DNA from: Candidatus Brocadia sp.
GTDB lineage: Bacteria; Planctomycetota; Brocadiia; Brocadiales; Brocadiaceae
Direction: 5' to 3'
Assembly (NCBI GenBank): GCA_013360945.1
Contig: JABWAQ010000020.1
Coordinates: forward strand, 1-41,006
Length of the DNA stretch: 41,006 bases
Part shown: one piece after another, positions 27,100 to 36,195 of the stretch
How positions within the stretch are numbered: the stretch's first letter is position 1
How the letters are laid out: every line of letters starts with the position of its first letter
The notes under the pieces: model-generated
What the model was told of the DNA's origin: nothing
Seen by the model: only the letters and a program-made list of their open reading frames with translations
Databases searched by the model: none
Made by a program: the position numbers and the translations under genes

Positions 27100-29025
27100 T
27101 TACCTGCCCAATACTGCAAATACGATAATACAAAGACAACCGACCACGATATAAAAGGCGTAATTACGTATATATCCTGTTTGTAAGTAACGCAAGGTAT
27201 TGCCAAACCATCCAACGAGCCGGGCGATACCATTTACAGAGCCGTCTATCACACCGGCGTCCACACTCTTCCATAATTGGACCGAGATTCTTTTTGTTGG
27301 ATTGACAAAGAGGATGTCGTAGATTTCGTCGACATAGTATCTATTCAACAGGAGTTTATAGATTATATAAAACCGTTGTGCCAGTTTCCCGGGCAGTTCT
27401 GGTTTTTTAATATACATTTGATACGCCAGGTATATACCTGCAAGGGCGATAACTGTGGAAACGACCATCATGAGATAGGGAAGCAGTGGACTGTGGTGCC
27501 CACCAGATTCTGCCCCGGAAATTTCAGCATGAGCATGCCCACCGAATACAGGCGCTAAAAACTGATTCATGGCGCTTGCACCAGGAATACCAAGGAATCC
27601 TCCGAAAAAGGAAAGTCCTGCCAGTACCGTTAAAGGAAACGTCATATTTTTCGGAGATTCATGGAGGTGCTCCATTGCGTGATGTTCCACCCTGGATTCG
27701 CCATGAAATGTCAGGAATAACAAACGGAACATATAAAAGGCTGTTAACAAGGCCGCAAAAGCTCCAATCGCCCAATATACAAAATTCCCGCGAACAAGTG
27801 ATTCTAATAAAATTTCATCTTTGCTAAAGAAACCTGCAAAAGGAGGAATACCTGCAATAGCTATCGTACCGACCAGAAAGGTCTGGTACGTGGTGGGAAT
27901 ATGATGTCTCAGCCCCCCCATCTTCCTCATATCCTGCTCACCAGATAGTGCATGAATGACGCTGCCTGCGCCCAGGAATAACAATGCCTTGAAAAACGCA
28001 TGGGTCATGAGATGAAAGATACCACCCGTGAATGCACCCACACCGCAGGATAGAAACATGTATCCAAGCTGACTGATCGTAGAATAGGCCAACACACGTT
28101 TAATATCGTTTTGTACCAGCCCTATAGATGCCGCAAAGAGCGCTGTAACTGCGCCGATACTGGCCACTACGGTCATGGTGAATGGGGACAACATATACAG
28201 GACATTGCATCGGGCGATCATATAGACGCCTGCCGTTACCATGGTTGCTGCATGGATGAGTGCGCTGACAGGTGTGGGACCCTCCATGGCATCTGGTAAC
28301 CAGGTATACAGGGGTATCTGGGCTGATTTGCCCGTTGCACCCATAAACAGGAGCAGGGTAATGATCGTTACCGTAAAACTGCCCACCTCAAAATTTCCAT
28401 GAGAAGCGGCGCTGAATACCTCCGTAAAATCGACACTATGAAAGGTCAGGAAGATGAGCATAACACTCAAAACAAAGCCAAAGTCACCTACCCGATTGAC
28501 CACAAATGCCTTTTTGGCGGCATCTGAGGCCGATTTTTTTTCAAACCAAAAACCAATAAGCAAATAAGAACATAATCCCACCGCCTCCCATCCGATAAAC
28601 ATGAGGAGGAAATTATTGCTTAATACCAGTAATAACATGGAAAAGGTAAACAGGTTCAGGTAACAAAAATACCGGTGGTAGCCTTTATCGTGATGCATAT
28701 AGCCAATCGAATAGATATGAATAAGAAATCCGACCCCGGTGACGACGAGGATCATGAGCGTAGATAAGGGGTCTACCTGAAGTCCGGCAGCCGATTTGAA
28801 TGAGCCTGATTCAATCCAACTAAAAAGTTGTTTTTCAAACAAACGTTGATCGGCTGGAAGTAAAAGGAGTCCACAAAATACCAGTAATGAAACAAGGAAG
28901 GATAAACCAATTGCCCCGCAGGCAATGTATCCCACGGTTTCCTTTTGCAATCTTTTTCCGATGAGACCGTTAATGGCCGTTCCAATTATTGGGAATAACA
29001 AGATCAATGCGACAAGGTCGATCAT
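27100..29025 (-). CDS. nuoL: NADH-quinone oxidoreductase subunit L
   Basis: A 641-residue, largest antiporter-like subunit of complex I, which carries the long lateral helix. Signatures are VDPLSTLMILVVTGVGFLIH near the start, FIGWEAVGLCSYLLIGFW, KSAQIPLYTWLPDAMEGPTP and KRVLAYSTISQLGYMF. The C-terminal 120 residues include a His-rich loop (GGHAHAEISGAESGGHH) followed by the final helices, consistent with the lateral-helix part. AGGAA sits 4 nt before the ATG. The nuoK stop lies 7 nt upstream. Confidence 0.96.
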   Translation of the reverse strand: MIDLVALILLFPIIGTAINGLIGKRLQKETVGYIACGAIGLSFLVSLLVFCGLLLLPADQRLFEKQLFSWIESGSFKSAAGLQVDPLSTLMILVVTGVGFLIHIYSIGYMHHDKGYHRYFCYLNLFTFSMLLLVLSNNFLLMFIGWEAVGLCSYLLIGFWFEKKSASDAAKKAFVVNRVGDFGFVLSVMLIFLTFHSVDFTEVFSAASHGNFEVGSFTVTIITLLLFMGATGKSAQIPLYTWLPDAMEGPTPVSALIHAATMVTAGVYMIARCNVLYMLSPFTMTVVASIGAVTALFAASIGLVQNDIKRVLAYSTISQLGYMFLSCGVGAFTGGIFHLMTHAFFKALLFLGAGSVIHALSGEQDMRKMGGLRHHIPTTYQTFLVGTIAIAGIPPFAGFFSKDEILLESLVRGNFVYWAIGAFAALLTAFYMFRLLFLTFHGESRVEHHAMEHLHESPKNMTFPLTVLAGLSFFGGFLGIPGASAMNQFLAPVFGGHAHAEISGAESGGHHSPLLPYLMMVVSTVIALAGIYLAYQMYIKKPELPGKLAQRFYIIYKLLLNRYYVDEIYDILFVNPTKRISVQLWKSVDAGVIDGSVNGIARLVGWFGNTLRYLQTGYIRNYAFYIVVGCLCIIVFAVLGR

Positions 29026-29032
29026 TCAGTTC

Positions 29033-29335
29033 CTACCATTTCATGATATTCATATCGTCAATGTTTACGGTTTCTTTATTCCTGAATACGGCTACGATAA
29101 TTGCCAGGCCGACAGCGGCTTCAGCGGCGGCAACTGTCATGGTGAAAAACACAAACAACTGTCCGTGCATGGAATTAAGATAATGAGCAAATGCCACAAA
29201 CGACAGATTAACGGCGTTGAGCATAAGTTCGATGCACATAAAGATGATGATGGCATTCCTTCGTATCAAGACACCAACAACACCAAGCGTAAACAGGATC
29301 GCACTCAGTACCAGATAATGGGTAATAGTAATCAT
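29033..29335 (-). CDS. nuoK: NADH-quinone oxidoreductase subunit K
   Basis: A 100-residue membrane subunit of complex I with three helices, homologous to mitochondrial ND4L and MrpC. The conserved Glu of helix 2 is in [18 protein letters not shown], and helix 3 begins near [19 protein letters not shown] with its second conserved Glu. Length is exactly typical. The start abuts the nuoJ stop without a gap. Confidence 0.95.
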   Translation of the reverse strand: MITITHYLVLSAILFTLGVVGVLIRRNAIIIFMCIELMLNAVNLSFVAFAHYLNSMHGQLFVFFTMTVAAAEAAVGLAIIVAVFRNKETVNIDDMNIMKW

Positions 29336-29845
29336 TTATAGTTTCCTCTTTGCCAGCATAATGGCCCCAATAGCTGCTACGAACAGGAGAATAGAAGTTA
29401 TTTCGAATGGCAGCAGATAATCTGTGAATAATAAATTGCCGATCAGTTTTGTATTTCCAATGCTATTAACGTAGGCCGTTGTGTATTCGCCGTGTTTCCC
29501 TTGCAGGAGTTTCGACTTAAGAACTATGCAAATGACGGTAAACAATGCGATCCCCATAAGAATGGCAGGTATTCTTTGAAAGGGCAATGCATTCTTTGTC
29601 TCCTCCTTTATATCCACGTTTAACAACATGATTACGAAGAGGAAAAGCACCATGATAGCTCCGGCGTATACAATGATCTGAACGGCAGCAATAAACTGTG
29701 CTTCCAGCAATATATAGAGTACTGCAATGCAGACCATCGTTTGAATAAGATAGAGTGCGCTAAAGACAGGGTTTCTCTCGAAGATAAGATAAACCCCGCT
29801 CGCTACGGCGGCTGCAGCCATAATATAGAACAAGTATGCTTCCAT
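29336..29845 (-). CDS. nuoJ: NADH-quinone oxidoreductase subunit J
   Basis: A 169-residue membrane subunit of complex I (ND6 homologue) with five predicted helices. The family motif around helix 3 is VQIIVYAGAIMVLFLFVIML, which contains the pi-bulge region important for coupling. Length fits. Upstream is a 147-bp gap to nuoI, the only sizeable spacer in the operon, holding a strong palindrome. No clear Shine-Dalgarno is seen. Confidence 0.94.
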   Translation of the reverse strand: MEAYLFYIMAAAAVASGVYLIFERNPVFSALYLIQTMVCIAVLYILLEAQFIAAVQIIVYAGAIMVLFLFVIMLLNVDIKEETKNALPFQRIPAILMGIALFTVICIVLKSKLLQGKHGEYTTAYVNSIGNTKLIGNLLFTDYLLPFEITSILLFVAAIGAIMLAKRKL

Positions 29846-29902
29846 ATGGTATTACCGTGTAAAATCTTTCTTTTTTCGCAAGCTTTTCACAACCACCTTC
29901 AC

Positions 29903-29969
29903 CCCCTTTTCTAAGGGGAAACTCCGAATTGAACCAAAACGTTTCGGTTCAGGCTACAAGCCTGAACCG
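29903..29969. repeat. Palindrome pair in the nuoI-nuoJ spacer
   Basis: CGGTTCAGGCT (29945-29955), a 3-nt loop and AGCCTGAACCG (29959-29969) form a perfect 11-bp hairpin. CCCCTT / AAGGGG at 29903-29918 forms a second, weaker stem 26 nt away. Neither is followed by a T tract in the operon direction, so a REP-like element or an mRNA-processing or stability structure is more likely than a terminator. Confidence 0.55.
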
Positions 29970-29992
29970 GCACAAAGTTTTTTGGTCAATGA

Positions 29993-30418
29993 CTACCGCG
30001 GTAAATTTCTCTTCCTCGTGAGATCCAATAATTGTTCCTTATCAAAAATCTCTTTATTTTCATATGTTGACAGTTCAAAGGTATCTCTCAGAATTATCGC
30101 CCGTACCGGACACGCCTCTTCACAAAATCCGCAGAAGATACAGCGGAAGGCATCCAGTTTGTAAATTTTGGGGTATCTCCTGTGCGTCTCATCTTCTGCC
30201 CCTTCAACGGTAATGCAACCCGAAGGGCAGACCTTTGCACACAGCCCGCATGCAACACACTTTTCCCTGCCATCTTTTCCTATCTGTAATTCAGGCAGGC
30301 CGCGAAATCTTGGAGAAAATTTCAGCCGTTCATCGGGATACTGAACGGTAACACACGTATTCGGGTTGAGAAATCGCCTGAGCGTAAGAGCTAAACCTTT
30401 TATTAATGGTAAGATCAT
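29993..30418 (-). CDS. nuoI: NADH-quinone oxidoreductase subunit I
   Basis: A 141-residue 2x[4Fe-4S] subunit carrying clusters N6a and N6b, which pass electrons toward NuoB. The motifs are CVACGLCAKVCPSGC and CIFCGFCEEACP. The open frame continues 26 codons further upstream into nuoH, but I place the start at ATG 30418 because AAAGGA precedes it (within the last codons of nuoH) and the product then begins MILPLIKGLALTLRRFL, the normal NuoI N-terminus. Confidence 0.94.
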   Translation of the reverse strand: MILPLIKGLALTLRRFLNPNTCVTVQYPDERLKFSPRFRGLPELQIGKDGREKCVACGLCAKVCPSGCITVEGAEDETHRRYPKIYKLDAFRCIFCGFCEEACPVRAIILRDTFELSTYENKEIFDKEQLLDLTRKRNLPR

Positions 30419-30419
30419 A

Positions 30420-31415
30420 TTATCCTTTAATAACCATAATGAGCCCTGTAACCAATATATTGAACAACGACAGTGGCAACAGGAATTTCCAGCCAAAATG
30501 CATTAACTGATCGTATCTGAGCCTTGGGAAAGTTGATCGTATCCAGATAAAGAAAAACAAACAGGCTGACAATTTTACCATGAACCATACTACCGGTGGT
30601 AAAAATGGTCCGTGCCATCCACCCAGGAAAAAGGTCACGGCAATTGCAGATACCGTAATCATGTTGGCATATTCGGCCATGAAAAACATGGCGAATTTCA
30701 TGCTGCTGTATTCGGTATGGTATCCTGCCACCAGTTCTGATTCTGCCTCCGGGAGATCAAACGGACAGCGGTTAACCTCGGCTATGGCGCTTGTGGCGTA
30801 AATAAAAAATCCAATAGGCTGCAATACAATGTTCCACAATTTCGACTGGGCATTTACTACATCCACCAGGCTTAATGATTCCGTTAACATGACCACTCCT
30901 ATGAGTGATAATCCAAGGGTCAGTTCATAGCTGATCATCTGAGCTGAAGATCGTATTCCACCCAATAATGAGTATTTGTTATTCGATGCCCAGCCAGCCA
31001 TAACAATGCCGTAAACACCCAAGGAAGATACGGCAAAGATATAAAGAAACCCGATATTGATATCAGTAATTACCAGGTCTACGTTATAACCAAATATCTT
31101 TACCTTGTCCCCAAAGGGGATGACGGCAAAGGTCATCAGGGCGGGAATCATGGCCATAGCGGGAGCCAGTATAAAAAGCAGCTTACTTGCCTTCTCCGGG
31201 ATGATATCTTCCTTGAACAGGAGCTTTATACCATCTGCAATAGGCTGCAACAATCCATGTGGTCCAACCCGCATTGGTCCAAGGCGTACCTGCATGTGCG
31301 CCATGATCTTTCTTTCGAGCCAGATCATGGAAATGACCATAATCTGTATCACGCCAAACACAAGCAATATCTTAGCGCAGGCAATAATAAGGTATACAAG
31401 TAATTCTTTGTTCAT
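30420..31415 (-). CDS. nuoH: NADH-quinone oxidoreductase subunit H
   Basis: A 331-residue membrane subunit of complex I (ND1 homologue) that forms much of the quinone chamber. Key segments are [36 protein letters not shown] and the Glu-rich loop [20 protein letters not shown]. Eight helices are expected and the length is typical (about 325-335). Its start directly abuts the stop of the desulforedoxin-like gene. The nuoI Shine-Dalgarno lies in its last codons. Confidence 0.96.
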   Translation of the reverse strand: MNKELLVYLIIACAKILLVFGVIQIMVISMIWLERKIMAHMQVRLGPMRVGPHGLLQPIADGIKLLFKEDIIPEKASKLLFILAPAMAMIPALMTFAVIPFGDKVKIFGYNVDLVITDINIGFLYIFAVSSLGVYGIVMAGWASNNKYSLLGGIRSSAQMISYELTLGLSLIGVVMLTESLSLVDVVNAQSKLWNIVLQPIGFFIYATSAIAEVNRCPFDLPEAESELVAGYHTEYSSMKFAMFFMAEYANMITVSAIAVTFFLGGWHGPFLPPVVWFMVKLSACLFFFIWIRSTFPRLRYDQLMHFGWKFLLPLSLFNILVTGLIMVIKG

Positions 31416-31697
31416 TTAGCTGACGTTCGCCTCTTTACGTTGCATTCTCTGGCCGCAACATTCCAATATACCTGTCGTTTCAACGATAACGTCTATTTCC
31501 TGTCCACATATATTGCAAACAAATTTTACTCCACCTTCGGGCTTATGATGAACGGTTGTCCAGGTGGCCATCATTCCCTTGACGCCTACCAGGCGCATCT
31601 CCTGACCACAGCATACCAACACTCCAAAGCCTTCTTTGTCAACCACGACTTTTTGCCTGCAGATCTCACAAAAATATGTTTGTCCTTTTTTTGCCAT
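31416..31697 (-). CDS. Tandem desulforedoxin-like protein inside the nuo operon
   Basis: A 93-residue protein made of two copies of a desulforedoxin-like metal site. Copy 1 has FCEIC and LVCCGQEM; copy 2 has FVCNIC and LECCGQRM. Desulforedoxin and the desulfoferrodoxin N-terminal domain bind Fe or Zn through this CxxC...CC pattern, so each copy can build one four-Cys site. The open frame extends upstream into nuoG; I choose ATG 31697, 4 nt after the nuoG stop, because both domains then follow directly. It abuts nuoH. The position suggests co-translation with complex I and a role as electron carrier, assembly factor or superoxide/oxygen defence; none is proven. Confidence 0.8.
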   Translation of the reverse strand: MAKKGQTYFCEICRQKVVVDKEGFGVLVCCGQEMRLVGVKGMMATWTTVHHKPEGGVKFVCNICGQEIDVIVETTGILECCGQRMQRKEANVS

Positions 31698-31701
31698 ACA
31701 T

Positions 31702-34347
31702 TTACTCTGTTTCTTTGTAAATTTTGACAGGGGTATATATTCTGTTACGTAAGAGATTAATGGGCACCCATTCGTAATCTTCGGGAACAAAAACTATACC
31801 TTCGGGTATTTTGTCGGTAACCTTTGCCTTGAGGCTTATCTTGTTTTGCATGGATTCAACCGTAACCATGTCCCCGTTCTTAACATTCATTTCCTGCGCA
31901 TCTTTTCTGTTAATTTCCACGAAACATTCCGGAGCAACTGAGGTAAGCGCCTTTGAATGCCGGGAAAAAGTACCCTGATGATTCAAGCTGGCGCCTGTTA
32001 GCAATATAAAGGGAAAATCCTTTCTCCGTATAATATTTAAAGATTCAGGTTGAATTATTTCAAATGTATATTTCGCCGGTTTATTCCTATCATAAGCAAA
32101 AGATACCCATTGAAATTCTTTCCTCTTCAAACGATCGTAATTAACGCCGGCATAAATGGGGGCTATGCTTCCTATTTCACTTAATATCTCTTTTGTAGAG
32201 GCATATACATAGGGATGCCCCATCTTTTCAGCCAGCTCACAAATAATTTGCCAGTCCGGCCTGGCTTCTCCCACGGGTTGAATAGCCTTGTTTAGCCGTT
32301 GCACGGTCATCCCCATATTGGTAAAAGTTCCTTCCTTTTCGACAAAGGTAACATTGGGAAGGACAACTTCTGCCAATTGTGCTGTTTCCGTTAGAAATGC
32401 ATCCTGAACGACGATAAAATCGATCCTTTTAAATGCCTCCCGGACTTCCTTACCATAAGGGTAGGTTATGACAGGGTTTTCTCCCATAACGTAAAGCGCT
32501 TTTAGTTTGCCATTGAGTGCCAGATCGATAATATTCACCGTGTCTTTTTGAGAAACATCATCCGCCAATTTTTTCCCCCATAGTTTTTCCACCTTTTCCC
32601 TGTTGGATGTATCATTGATATCAAGGTGTCCTGGAAAGAATCCAGGGGCAACTCCCATATCATTTACGCCCTGGGAGTTATTGTGGTATCTCGAAAACAA
32701 AACCGAAGCTTTACCAGGACTGGTTTTTTCATCATGAGCGGCGTTGATAAGTGCGCAAAGATTCATTAAAGCCTTTATTGTTATCTCTCCCAGCGGATCT
32801 TCTTCAACGTCCTTGCCACAAACAATACAACAATTCCCCGGCTTTGTTACTAATGTTGACACTCTTCTGATGGTTTCATCGGAGATACCGGTTAATTGAG
32901 AAGCCTCTTTTAAACTGAACTTATCCAGCGAGGATCGCAACTCATGAAAGTTGTTTGTCGATATGTCTACCTTTTTTAAGTCAACCAGGTTCTCATCGAT
33001 AATGACTTTAATTAATGCGTTAATTAATACGGCCTGGCTTCCCAAAGTATAATGCAACCGGATCTCATTTTTGGCAGCGCTATTGAATTGAATGTTTCTC
33101 GTGTTTGCGATAATGAGATTTGCATCATTCAGCCTAATAACCTTTCTGGCCATGCTTCCGGCTACAGGATGGGCCTCTGTCATGTCGGCCCCAAAGAAGA
33201 ATAAGGTATTTGCGTTCTCAATTTCTTTCAGTGATGTTGACGCAATCCCATTCACAACAGCTTTATAAATCAGTCTATTCAGATAAGGCGATTTTAAATT
33301 GGACAGGTTGTCAATGTGGTTCGTTCCCAGTACAGACCTGCAGAATTTTTGGAAGAGATAGTTGTCCTCATTGGTACATTTTTCAGAACCGATGCCACCA
33401 ATTGATGTTCCGCCCTGATCGTTTATAATTTGCTGGAATCTCTTTGATACAAAATCAAGGGCGTCTTTCCACGAGACCGGACACAATTCGCCGTTCTTTC
33501 TGATCAATGGCGTTTTTATGCGTTCAGGAGAATGGATAAATTCATGGCCAAACCTGCCTTTAACACAGAGGTTGCCTTCGTTTATCCCTAAACGGTCGTT
33601 TGACGTGACACGCCTTACACTTTCCGCTTTCGTATTTATAACGATTGTGCAACCAACGGAACAGTAAGGACAAATTGTTGGCGTACTTTTGAATTCCCAC
33701 GGTCTTCCCCTGAATCCCAGAGTTCTGTCTTGCCAGGCGCCCGTTGGACATACCGCGACACAACCGCCGCAGAAACTGCATTCCAGCGGTCTGTCAAAGG
33801 CAGTGCCGATGACCGTTTTAAAGCCGCGGTTTTGAAAATCGATGGCGCCGACCCCTTCAATCTCTTTGCATGCGCTTACGCACCGGCCACACAAGATACA
33901 CCGGTTCCGGTTTAATTCTAAAACCGGGTTATCCCGAACCATGGGGTAGTGCATTCGTACGGCCCTAAATCGGCCCGGGCCCAGATTTAGTTCGTGGGTA
34001 ATGTTTTGCAATCCGCATTCGCCGGATTTATCACAGGTAGGACAGGAGAGTTCATGATGGGCCAGCAAATATTCCATAACGGACCTCCGATACCGGATTA
34101 CTTTCGGCGTATTTACTTTTACAATCATTCCTTCAGACACAGGATGGGCACAGGCAAACCGATGTCCGGTTCTTTTCCGTTCTGTGACCTCCACAAAACA
34201 GAGCCTGCAACCCCCAAATTGCGAGAGCTTAGGGTGGTAGCAGAGGCCAGGGACATAAATATCATTGTCCAGGGCTGCCTGGAATATGTTCGTGCCTTCG
34301 GGGGCAACGATTGGTTTATCATCGATAACAAGATGTATGATATTCAT
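31702..34347 (-). CDS. nuoG: NADH-quinone oxidoreductase subunit G, formate-dehydrogenase-like
   Basis: An 881-residue iron-sulfur subunit. In order: a [2Fe-2S] domain (C36, C47, C50, C66), the His-Cys3 cluster (H98, C102, C105, C111), two ferredoxin-type [4Fe-4S] clusters (C150-C160 and C190-C200), and the molybdopterin-oxidoreductase-like part starting with CPYCSVGC (226-233) plus C261, which makes one more [4Fe-4S] cluster (N7-like). The body resembles formate dehydrogenase alpha (KCTNEDNYLFQKF, then GTNHIDN), but the Cys/Sec metal ligand that should follow is missing (LSNLKSPY). It is therefore likely a redox-wire subunit, not an active formate dehydrogenase. The start overlaps the nuoF stop by 4 nt. 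Confidence 0.92.
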   Translation of the reverse strand: MNIIHLVIDDKPIVAPEGTNIFQAALDNDIYVPGLCYHPKLSQFGGCRLCFVEVTERKRTGHRFACAHPVSEGMIVKVNTPKVIRYRRSVMEYLLAHHELSCPTCDKSGECGLQNITHELNLGPGRFRAVRMHYPMVRDNPVLELNRNRCILCGRCVSACKEIEGVGAIDFQNRGFKTVIGTAFDRPLECSFCGGCVAVCPTGAWQDRTLGFRGRPWEFKSTPTICPYCSVGCTIVINTKAESVRRVTSNDRLGINEGNLCVKGRFGHEFIHSPERIKTPLIRKNGELCPVSWKDALDFVSKRFQQIINDQGGTSIGGIGSEKCTNEDNYLFQKFCRSVLGTNHIDNLSNLKSPYLNRLIYKAVVNGIASTSLKEIENANTLFFFGADMTEAHPVAGSMARKVIRLNDANLIIANTRNIQFNSAAKNEIRLHYTLGSQAVLINALIKVIIDENLVDLKKVDISTNNFHELRSSLDKFSLKEASQLTGISDETIRRVSTLVTKPGNCCIVCGKDVEEDPLGEITIKALMNLCALINAAHDEKTSPGKASVLFSRYHNNSQGVNDMGVAPGFFPGHLDINDTSNREKVEKLWGKKLADDVSQKDTVNIIDLALNGKLKALYVMGENPVITYPYGKEVREAFKRIDFIVVQDAFLTETAQLAEVVLPNVTFVEKEGTFTNMGMTVQRLNKAIQPVGEARPDWQIICELAEKMGHPYVYASTKEILSEIGSIAPIYAGVNYDRLKRKEFQWVSFAYDRNKPAKYTFEIIQPESLNIIRRKDFPFILLTGASLNHQGTFSRHSKALTSVAPECFVEINRKDAQEMNVKNGDMVTVESMQNKISLKAKVTDKIPEGIVFVPEDYEWVPINLLRNRIYTPVKIYKETE

Positions 34348-36191
34348 TTTATTGCCATAAAATTACATTTTTCATAACAGAGATTACACTTAATGCATTT
34401 TTCTTTATTGATAAAAGCGACCTCTGTTGTACTCCCGCTGATTGCCTTAACCGGACAGTTGCGAATACACGCCTGACATTTGGTGCATTTTTCCGGAGTC
34501 ACTTCATACTTATAAAGGGCAACACATGTGGCGGTTGGGCAGGTTTTGTCGCGTATGTGCGCAATGTATTCATCCCGAAAATGCCGGATAGTAGACTTTA
34601 CAGGATTTGGCGCAGATTGCCCAAGTCCGCAAAGGGACATCACCTTCATTTCATCGCTCATCTGTTCCAGCACTTCCAGATCTTTCTCCTCCCCCTGTCC
34701 CATGGTTATACGGGTAAGGATGTCCAGCATAAGTGTAGTGCCAATCCGGCAGGGTGGACATTTTCCGCATGATTCATTGGCGCAAAAATTCATAAAAAAT
34801 CGGGCCATCTCTACCATACAGGTAGTATTATCAACAACTACGAAACTTCCAGAACCCATCATTGCGCCTGCCCCGATGAGTGACTCATAATCTATTGGTA
34901 AATCCTGCAGGGATTCAGGAACGCATCCACCGGATGGCCCTCCAATTTGTACTGCCTTAAATTTTTTCCTCTTTGGAATTCCACCGCCCATATCGAAGAC
35001 AATTTGCCTGATCGTAGTGCCCATAGGGACCTCAATAAGACCAGCATTTTTTATCTTTCCGGTTATGGAAAAGATTTTTGTCCCCTTGCTTTTTTCCGTG
35101 CCAATCCTGGCATACCAATCTGCACCTCTATTGATAATGAATGGTACGTTAGCGAATGTCTCTACATTGTTCAGGCATGTGGGCTTGTCCCATAGCCCGG
35201 CCTCTACAGACTGCGGTGGCCTTGTGCGGGGCATACCCCGTTTGCCTTCAATGGAATTTTGCAATGAAGTCGATTCGCCACAGACAAAGGCTCCCGCCCC
35301 TTCTTTTACGTACATTTCCAGACGGTATTTGCTTTTCAGTATATTTTCTCCCAGAAAGCCATACTTTTTAGCCTCTTCAATAGTATGTTTTAGCCTTTTA
35401 ACCGCCAAAGGATATTCAGCGCGAACATAGATATAACCACTTGTGGCATTAATGGCGTATCCCGCTATGATCATGCCTTCCAGAACAGCGTGGGGATCCC
35501 CTTCCAGAAGCCCCCTGTCCATAAAGGCACCAGGGTCGCCTTCATCGGCATTGCAAACCACAAACTTTTCCTCCGCGGAATATTTGGCGCAGGACGCCCA
35601 CTTTTCGCCAGTTGGAAAACCACCACCACCACGGCCTCTGAGGCCTGATTTGCTTATTTCGTCAATCACAGCCTTAGGAGTCATAGACTTAATAACTCTT
35701 TCAAGGGCGGTGTATCCACCCCTGGCAATATATTCATCAATGCTGTCTGGATCAATATAGCCACAATTTCTGAGGATATATTTTTTTTGGTTTTTATTCA
35801 TTTCCAGTTCGTCAAAAAAAGGCAATCCCTCATAAGGGGCGACTTTTTTATTATCCAGAAACATTTGGGACATGGCTAATTTTTTTACCACATCTCCTTT
35901 TCCCACGTGTTCTTCTAATATTTGCGGAACCATTGTTGTTTTTACATTACCATAAGTAACACGCGTGCGCCCCGGGAAGATTACATCCACGAGCACTTCA
36001 TATGCGCACATACCAATGCAAGCGGTATGTACTATATCAGCATCGATCCTTTGTCTTTTAAGCTCATGTTCAACGCTTTTCAAAACATTCTTTGCGCCCG
36101 CCCCCAAACCACAGGAGCCCATGCCGATAAGTATCTGTGGTTTTTGAGGATCAGGGCTTTGCTGTTGCATTATAATTTCGTTACTATTCAT
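34344..36191 (-). CDS. nuoF: NADH-quinone oxidoreductase subunit F with extra ferredoxin domains
   Basis: A 615-residue NADH- and FMN-binding subunit, longer than E. coli NuoF (about 445). Residues 1-100 are a thioredoxin-like [2Fe-2S]-type domain with C27, C58 and C62, one Cys short of the usual four. The core has the NADH/FMN motifs GRGGGGFPTG (186-195) and NADEGDPGAFMDR, and the N3 cluster ESCGKCPPC (C475, C478, C481) with C521. The C-terminal extension is a 2x[4Fe-4S] ferredoxin (C569-C579 and C599-C609). This layout matches HydB/HndC-type subunits of NAD(P)-linked hydrogenases and bifurcating enzymes. It overlaps nuoG by 4 nt and follows nuoE by 4 nt. Confidence 0.93.
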   Translation of the reverse strand: MNSNEIIMQQQSPDPQKPQILIGMGSCGLGAGAKNVLKSVEHELKRQRIDADIVHTACIGMCAYEVLVDVIFPGRTRVTYGNVKTTMVPQILEEHVGKGDVVKKLAMSQMFLDNKKVAPYEGLPFFDELEMNKNQKKYILRNCGYIDPDSIDEYIARGGYTALERVIKSMTPKAVIDEISKSGLRGRGGGGFPTGEKWASCAKYSAEEKFVVCNADEGDPGAFMDRGLLEGDPHAVLEGMIIAGYAINATSGYIYVRAEYPLAVKRLKHTIEEAKKYGFLGENILKSKYRLEMYVKEGAGAFVCGESTSLQNSIEGKRGMPRTRPPQSVEAGLWDKPTCLNNVETFANVPFIINRGADWYARIGTEKSKGTKIFSITGKIKNAGLIEVPMGTTIRQIVFDMGGGIPKRKKFKAVQIGGPSGGCVPESLQDLPIDYESLIGAGAMMGSGSFVVVDNTTCMVEMARFFMNFCANESCGKCPPCRIGTTLMLDILTRITMGQGEEKDLEVLEQMSDEMKVMSLCGLGQSAPNPVKSTIRHFRDEYIAHIRDKTCPTATCVALYKYEVTPEKCTKCQACIRNCPVKAISGSTTEVAFINKEKCIKCNLCYEKCNFMAIK

Positions 36192-36195
36192 AAAA

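Noticed and set aside
30419..30496. Upstream extension of nuoI in the same frame
   Set aside because: It lies inside nuoH and reads as Cys-rich shadow sequence; ATG 30418 has a good ribosome-binding site and the family N-terminus.
31698..31790. Upstream extension of the desulforedoxin-like ORF
   Set aside because: It overlaps the end of nuoG and does not resemble a desulforedoxin; ATG 31697 follows the nuoG stop directly.
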